From contig PAXU01000044.1 of the NCBI GenBank assembly GCA_002714565.1, positions 14,049 through 24,892 of the forward strand: a DNA stretch of 10,844 nucleotides, read 5' to 3'. This document shows positions 7,387 through 10,844 of this stretch, piece after piece. The notes under the pieces are model-generated. The model saw only the letters and a list, made by a program, of their open reading frames with translations. It had not been told where the DNA came from and searched no databases. Numbering within the stretch: the stretch's first letter is position 1; every line of letters begins with the position of its first letter. The translations under genes and the position numbers were made by a program. The DNA is from Rhodopirellula sp. (lineage in GTDB: Bacteria > Planctomycetota > Planctomycetia > Pirellulales > Pirellulaceae).

Positions 7387-8265
7387 ATGAACTCGTCAAA
7401 CGTATCAGATGTGAGCTGGAGTGGCCAACGACCCAAGGTGGTTGTGCTTGCTCGCGACTCAGCAAGGCAATCTAGCGCCTTTGCTCCGCTTTTCGATTTG
7501 ATTTCAGCACAGTGTGATGTTGTCGTGGACGACGCATCTTTTTCATCCCCTTTAATGGAGAGTGAAGCTCACCTGGCAATCGTACTTGGAGGTGACGGCT
7601 CGATACTGCATGCCGCACGTCAGATGGGTGAACGCCAATTGCCGGTATTAGGAGTGAATCTTGGTAAACTTGGATTTCTGGCGGCTACATCGCCTGGGGA
7701 ACTTGATAGCGTCTTAAGCAGTGTAGTGGCGGGAGACTGCCATATTCAGGATCACTTAATGTTCAAATGCACCGTCCAACGTAACGGTGAAGTCCGCGCT
7801 GAGTGTCTTGGTCTCAATGAAGCGGCAATTCTTGGTGGAACACCATTTTCTATCCTGGACATCGATCTCTACGTTGACTCAAAATGGGCAACTTCGTATA
7901 GTTGCGACGGCTTAATCATAAGTACACCCGTTGGTTCGACAGCACATAGCTTGTCGGCAGGTGGCCCCATCGTTCAAAAGACGATGGATGCCTTTGTGAT
8001 TTCTGCTATTAGTCCGCACACACTGACAGTTCGGCCAGTAGTAGATTCAGCCCAGCGTGTTTATGAGATGGCTGTCCGGCAGTCGAATCAATCAACGTCG
8101 ATTACAGTAGACGGGCAAGTTATCGCGGACCTATCGGTCGATGACCGAGTACGTGTAACGCGTGCTGAGCCTCGTTTTCGATTAATTGAAGTTGAGGGAC
8201 ACAACGACTACCAGACACTGCGAGAGAAGTTAGATTGGGGCGGAAGGATTCGCCACAAAAAATAA
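7387..8265 (+). CDS. nadK: NAD kinase (ATP/polyphosphate-dependent type)
   Basis: Phosphorylates NAD to NADP in the cytoplasm, supplying NADPH to biosynthesis including the MEP pathway reductases. The protein is 292 residues, the usual length. The diagnostic 'LGGDGSILHAARQM' (67-80) holds the GGDG motif at 68-71 with the catalytic Asp. The second conserved block is 'LNEAAI' (143-148) with the NE pair at 144-145. The third is 'DGLIISTPVGSTAHSLSAGG' (174-193), followed by the C-terminal 'SPHTLTVRPVV' region of the all-beta domain. It starts 35 bases after dxs, with an 8-base palindrome CGTATACG (7377-7384) directly before the ATG and no Shine-Dalgarno site; the palindrome may be chance. nadK near ispA-dxs is a common bacterial arrangement. 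A strong hairpin follows twelve bases after the stop codon. Confidence 0.96.
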   Translation: MNSSNVSDVSWSGQRPKVVVLARDSARQSSAFAPLFDLISAQCDVVVDDASFSSPLMESEAHLAIVLGGDGSILHAARQMGERQLPVLGVNLGKLGFLAATSPGELDSVLSSVVAGDCHIQDHLMFKCTVQRNGEVRAECLGLNEAAILGGTPFSILDIDLYVDSKWATSYSCDGLIISTPVGSTAHSLSAGGPIVQKTMDAFVISAISPHTLTVRPVVDSAQRVYEMAVRQSNQSTSITVDGQVIADLSVDDRVRVTRAEPRFRLIEVEGHNDYQTLREKLDWGGRIRHKK

Positions 8266-8275
8266 ACTAAGACTC

Positions 8276-8304
8276 TCTGTACGCATGCCCATCGTGTGTA
8301 CAGG
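8276..8304 (+). terminator. Stem-loop after nadK, possible terminator or processing site without U-tract
   Basis: CTGTACGCATG (8277-8287) pairs with CGTGTGTACAG (8293-8303) around the five-base loop CCCAT, giving 11 pairs of which two are G-U (8283-8297 and 8286-8294). T8276-G8304 adds a third wobble pair. It begins shortly after the nadK stop codon and ends 23 bases before the Shine-Dalgarno sequence of the next gene's start. No T-run follows, so it is not a canonical intrinsic terminator. It could be a weak or factor-dependent terminator, an mRNA-stabilising hairpin, or a processing site between the housekeeping run and the secreted-protein pair. Confidence 0.4.
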
Positions 8305-8330
8305 TAATTCGTCAATGCAGGGAGGCAATG

Positions 8331-9257
8331 ATGAAGGGTTTCAAGGCTTACCGAATCGCATATCTGAGTGCGATCTTACTCGTCGTCACTTCCGTCATGC
8401 AGTTTGTATCTGCTGACGATGCAGTGGAATCCGCTGTGAAAGCGGCAACTAAGACCGCTGCGGCAAATAAGTACGAGCTGAAGTACAAGTTTCGCGAAGG
8501 CGACGAGATCCGAATCAAAGTCGTACAGTTGGTGTCCATGAATACCCGGATTCAGGGTACCGAAGAGTCCATGCGTTCACGTAGTGAGGCAATCAAATAC
8601 CTGAAGGTTCGTTCGGTGGATGGACAGGGAAATATTTCTCTTGATCATCAGGTAGAACGCGCCAACATGTGGCAAAAGATTTCGGGTCAGGAGGAAGTGC
8701 GTTATGACAGCACCTCTAATAATCCGGTACCGGAGCAGTACGAGGCCTTGAATCAGCGCATCGGTAAACCGCTTACGACCGTCCTTATTACGCCCAGCGG
8801 ACAGATGCTCGAACGTAAGGACCACATTTTTACCTACAACCCCGGAATCGGCTTGCTATTGCCCCCTCTACCGGAAGGCGAAGTCTCTATTGGTCACAAA
8901 TGGTACATGCCGGACCAAACCAAGGTTCGCCTTCAGGATGGCAGAGTAAAGACGATCCAGCTACGCAAACACTACTCGCTGGAAAAAGTCGAAAACGGAC
9001 TGGCGACCATTAAGCAACGTACAGAGATTCTCACACCAATTACCGATGCCAAGGTGAAGAGCCAGGTGATCCAGAGAATCCAACATGGCTATCTTAAGTT
9101 TGATATTCAAGCCGGTCGGTTATTCAATTCGCGGCTCGAGTTAGATGAACGGGTAATCGGATTCAACGGTCCGACCAGCCATATGCACTATCTTGGAAGG
9201 CTGACAGAGCAAAGTGAACTTGTTCGCGATGGTGTGCGGAAAGTTTCAGTTAGGTAA
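8331..9257 (+). CDS. Exported protein of unknown function (possibly DUF6263-like)
   Basis: The function is not recognised. The protein is 308 residues with an N-terminal signal peptide: Lys and Arg early, a hydrophobic core 'AYLSAILLVVTSVMQFV' and likely cleavage after Val-Ser-Ala near residue 28. There is no lipobox Cys. A short Ala-rich charged linker follows, then a mature domain opening with 'YELKYKFREGDEIRIKV'. This suggests a beta-sandwich or barrel reminiscent of secreted planctomycete/Bacteroidetes proteins grouped as DUF6263; that name is a guess from pattern. Later 'NPGIGLLLPPLPEGEVSIGHKWYMP' type segments (in pieces here: 'LLLPPLPEG', 'IGHKWYMP') also fit such proteins. GGAGG at 8321-8325 is five bases before the ATG at 8331 and only two before the one at 8328, so 8331 is preferred. 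Only four bases separate its TAA from the start of the DUF1570 gene, so the two are very likely translated from one mRNA. Confidence 0.85.
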   Translation: MKGFKAYRIAYLSAILLVVTSVMQFVSADDAVESAVKAATKTAAANKYELKYKFREGDEIRIKVVQLVSMNTRIQGTEESMRSRSEAIKYLKVRSVDGQGNISLDHQVERANMWQKISGQEEVRYDSTSNNPVPEQYEALNQRIGKPLTTVLITPSGQMLERKDHIFTYNPGIGLLLPPLPEGEVSIGHKWYMPDQTKVRLQDGRVKTIQLRKHYSLEKVENGLATIKQRTEILTPITDAKVKSQVIQRIQHGYLKFDIQAGRLFNSRLELDERVIGFNGPTSHMHYLGRLTEQSELVRDGVRKVSVR

Positions 9258-9261
9258 TACG

Positions 9262-10389
9262 ATGTGTCGTGCATTTCTCTCGGTAATGATGTGCATTCTC
9301 GTTGCCGAATCGTCGTATGCTCAACAGTTAATCTCATTTCGACCGGCGGGCGAGGTGCGCCCGTTAATCACTAGATACTATGCGACCGATGCCGTTGGTG
9401 ATTCAGTGGTTCAGTCAACCGATGGTCGCCTTCACAGTATTTCAAAAGGCAACGGCAAATTCCTTGATGGTGGCAATGCGAGATTCAAGCCACTCGGTGC
9501 CGATCAAGTTGGGCGCGATGTGCAGCAACGACTGGGGGCGGGATTCTCAGTTTATCGCACTCAGAATTACGTCGTCGTATATGAGTCATCTCGTGAATTC
9601 GCTAAATGGTGCGGGATGTTTGTTGAACGATTGAATCGTACATATTACGCCTTTTGGAAGAATCAGAACGTACCACTGAAGGAACCGGCATTCCCGTTGA
9701 TCGTGGTGGTTTACAAGGATCGGAATTCGTTTGAAACGCGATGTCGACAGGAGGTGGGCGACGGTGTGGTTGGCATTCTCGGCTACTATAGTCAGCACTC
9801 AAATCTGGTTCACGTCTATGACATGACTCCAGCAATCAAAAAAGAGACTTCGCCGAGCAATTGGAGTGGGACTGTGTTGCGACACGCTAATGGCGAGCGA
9901 CAAGTAGCGACTCTGGTTCACGAAGCGGCTCATCAGCTGGCATGTAATGCCGGGCTGCAGCAGCGATTGGCACCCTACCCTGCATGGTTGAGCGAAGGCA
10001 TAGCGATGTTTTTTGAAACTCCGAATCTCACACACCAAAAAGGCTGGAACGGAATTGGATCGGTGCACCGACAGAAACTCTCCGATTTTCTCGTCGCACA
10101 ACGCGATGGTCTCTGCCCGGCATGGCGCGACGTGATTCAAAGCAACGGTAGCTTTTCAAACTCCGAGACGGCGCTCGCAGCGTATAGTCAGTCCTGGTTG
10201 CTGACGTATTACCTGTATAAAAGAAAGCGAGCTGAATTCGTACACTATGTGCAGCAGTTGGCGGAAACCAAGCCCTTCGATGACTCTACGGAAGAGAGAT
10301 CTGAATCAGTTTTTTTCAAGACATTTGAATTGGATGCTAATTCGATGACTGAAGCTCTGCGGCGATTCTCACAAAGTTTAGTGAGATAG
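9262..10389 (+). CDS. Exported DUF1570-type zinc metallopeptidase-like protein
   Basis: Predicted secreted protein of 375 residues with a gluzincin-like active site. The signal peptide is 1-20, with 'FLSVMMCILVA' as core and probable cleavage in Ser-Tyr-Ala before Gln21. The mature C-terminal half contains 'ATLVHEAAHQLACNAG' (216-231), an HExxH motif with zinc ligands His220 and His224 and catalytic Glu221. 'YPAWLSEGIAMFFE' (239-252) follows, where Glu245 is 21 residues after the second His and would be the third ligand. This arrangement matches the DUF1570 family, abundant in planctomycetes and of unknown substrate. An upstream beta-strand region 'YVVVYESS' (103-110) and 'FPLIVVVYKD' (144-153) is also typical. 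A GTG at 9214 is in frame but would add 16 residues before the signal peptide and overlap the preceding gene, so the ATG at 9262 is chosen. AGG at 9253-9255 is a weak ribosome site. Peptidase activity is inferred, not shown. Confidence 0.85.
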   Translation: MCRAFLSVMMCILVAESSYAQQLISFRPAGEVRPLITRYYATDAVGDSVVQSTDGRLHSISKGNGKFLDGGNARFKPLGADQVGRDVQQRLGAGFSVYRTQNYVVVYESSREFAKWCGMFVERLNRTYYAFWKNQNVPLKEPAFPLIVVVYKDRNSFETRCRQEVGDGVVGILGYYSQHSNLVHVYDMTPAIKKETSPSNWSGTVLRHANGERQVATLVHEAAHQLACNAGLQQRLAPYPAWLSEGIAMFFETPNLTHQKGWNGIGSVHRQKLSDFLVAQRDGLCPAWRDVIQSNGSFSNSETALAAYSQSWLLTYYLYKRKRAEFVHYVQQLAETKPFDDSTEERSESVFFKTFELDANSMTEALRRFSQSLVR

Positions 10390-10457
10390 CGAATTGCGTT
10401 GGGCTGCAAGACGTCGGTCTAGGAACTGCGATTAAACTGGTACAAGAATAAAGTAGG

Positions 10458-10487
10458 TTGTATCCGGCTCGGTACTGCGAGTAAAAT
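10458..10487 (+). promoter_or_regulatory. Candidate promoter for the Tat-exported oxidoreductase
   Basis: TTGTAT at 10458-10463 (4 of 6 to the -35 consensus) and TAAAAT at 10482-10487 (5 of 6 to the -10) are 18 bases apart. Transcription would begin near 10494, so that the inverted repeat at 10508-10525 falls in the 5' leader. The surrounding spacer 10390-10554 contains no gene that I can support. The call is by eye only. Confidence 0.3.
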
Positions 10488-10507
10488 TAGACTGATAGAA
10501 ACTGGAT

Positions 10508-10525
10508 ATGCACAGGTGTGTGCAT
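10508..10525. repeat. Perfect 7-bp inverted repeat before the oxidoreductase gene
   Basis: ATGCACA at 10508-10514 and TGTGCAT at 10519-10525 are exact reverse complements around the four-base spacer GGTG. It lies 29 bases before the ATG at 10555, and 16 bases before the GGAG ribosome site at 10542. It could be an operator half-site pair, or an RNA hairpin in the leader affecting translation. No T-run follows, so it is not an intrinsic terminator. Confidence 0.5.
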
Positions 10526-10554
10526 GGGAATAAGCAAATCTGGAGTAAAGGCAA

Positions 10555-10844
10555 ATGACCAAGGCGAAATCAGAAAACTCACGAAGAGATTTCCTTACTA
10601 CAACGTCCGCAGCCGTTGGCGGTGCAATCACAGCATCGATAGCAGCATCCACTCCAGTTCATGCTGCTGGATCGGACATCCTTAAAGTTGGATTAATTGG
10701 TTGTGGTGGTCGTGGTAGCGGTGCTGCTGTAAATGCGATGCGGGCAGAAGACAATGTCCAAATAACCGCACTCGCTGATGCGTTTCCAGATCGTGTTGAA
10801 CACGCAAAGAATATCTTGAGCCGGCAAGTTGGTGATAAATACCA
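10555..10844 (+). CDS. Tat-exported Gfo/Idh/MocA-family oxidoreductase, N-terminal part (3' end outside window)
   Basis: NAD(P)-dependent oxidoreductase of the type acting on sugars or inositols; the substrate cannot be told from this part. The first 96 codons are visible and the frame is open to the window edge. The N-terminus carries a twin-arginine signal: 'SRRDFLTTTSAVGG' (9-22), then an Ala-rich hydrophobic stretch ending in 'VHAAG' (34-38). The Rossmann fold then begins with 'LKVGLIGCGGRGSGAA' (42-57), containing the GxGGRG dinucleotide-binding loop, and 'ITALADAFPDRVE' (72-84). An exported NAD(P)-dependent enzyme with a Tat signal is a common planctomycete theme, because Tat moves folded, cofactor-loaded proteins. 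GGAG at 10542-10545 is nine bases before the ATG, supporting this start. Confidence 0.9.
   Translation, partial: MTKAKSENSRRDFLTTTSAAVGGAITASIAASTPVHAAGSDILKVGLIGCGGRGSGAAVNAMRAEDNVQITALADAFPDRVEHAKNILSRQVGDKY

Noticed and set aside
9214..9261. GTG at 9214 as start of the DUF1570 gene.
   Set aside because: It would put 16 residues before the signal peptide and overlap the preceding gene; ATG at 9262 places the signal peptide at the N-terminus.
1..10844. Mobile element, CRISPR, toxin-antitoxin or defence system.
   Set aside because: No transposase, integrase, Cas, repeat-spacer array or small paired genes seen; gene content is housekeeping and secreted proteins.

Overview
The window reads as chromosomal DNA of a planctomycete, probably of the Pirellula/Rhodopirellula type. 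This rests on a secreted DUF1570-type protein with an HExxH zinc site, a Tat-exported Gfo/Idh/MocA oxidoreductase at the right edge, a DUF374-type acyltransferase, moderate GC, and several housekeeping genes without a clear Shine-Dalgarno sequence. The organism is an inference from gene content, not a database result. Every gene I can support lies on the + strand. I saw no tRNA, rRNA, CRISPR array, insertion sequence or phage gene.

Layout: (1) 1-843 is the 3' part of a large AsmA-like envelope protein cut by the window edge. (2) 953-1789 is dapF, for lysine and meso-diaminopimelate synthesis. (3) 1830-2561 is a DUF374 lysophospholipid-acyltransferase-like gene. (4) A 140-base spacer follows, with a weak promoter candidate. 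(5) 2702-8265 is a compact housekeeping run: xseA and xseB (both subunits of exonuclease VII), ispA (farnesyl diphosphate synthase type), dxs (first step of the MEP isoprenoid pathway) and nadK (NAD kinase). (6) An 11- to 12-bp hairpin sits just after nadK. (7) 8331-10389 holds two exported proteins four bases apart, one of unknown function and one DUF1570 metallopeptidase-like. (8) A 165-base spacer carries a weak promoter candidate, an imperfect direct repeat and a 7-bp inverted repeat. (9) From 10555 a Tat-signal Gfo/Idh/MocA oxidoreductase runs off the right edge.

How the genes fit together: the xseB-ispA-dxs order is the widely conserved bacterial arrangement, and nadK often lies close by. 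Dxs makes DXP for IPP/DMAPP, IspA condenses these to a C15 allylic diphosphate used for quinones, hopanoids/squalene and undecaprenyl carriers, and NadK supplies the NADP(H) that the MEP pathway consumes. DapF, the acyltransferase and the AsmA-like protein are also connected with cell-envelope building. The right-hand genes encode exported proteins and look like a separate accessory unit.

I found no convincing undescribed system. The least explained items are the pair of secreted proteins at 8331-10389 and the small structured intergenic elements flanking that pair.
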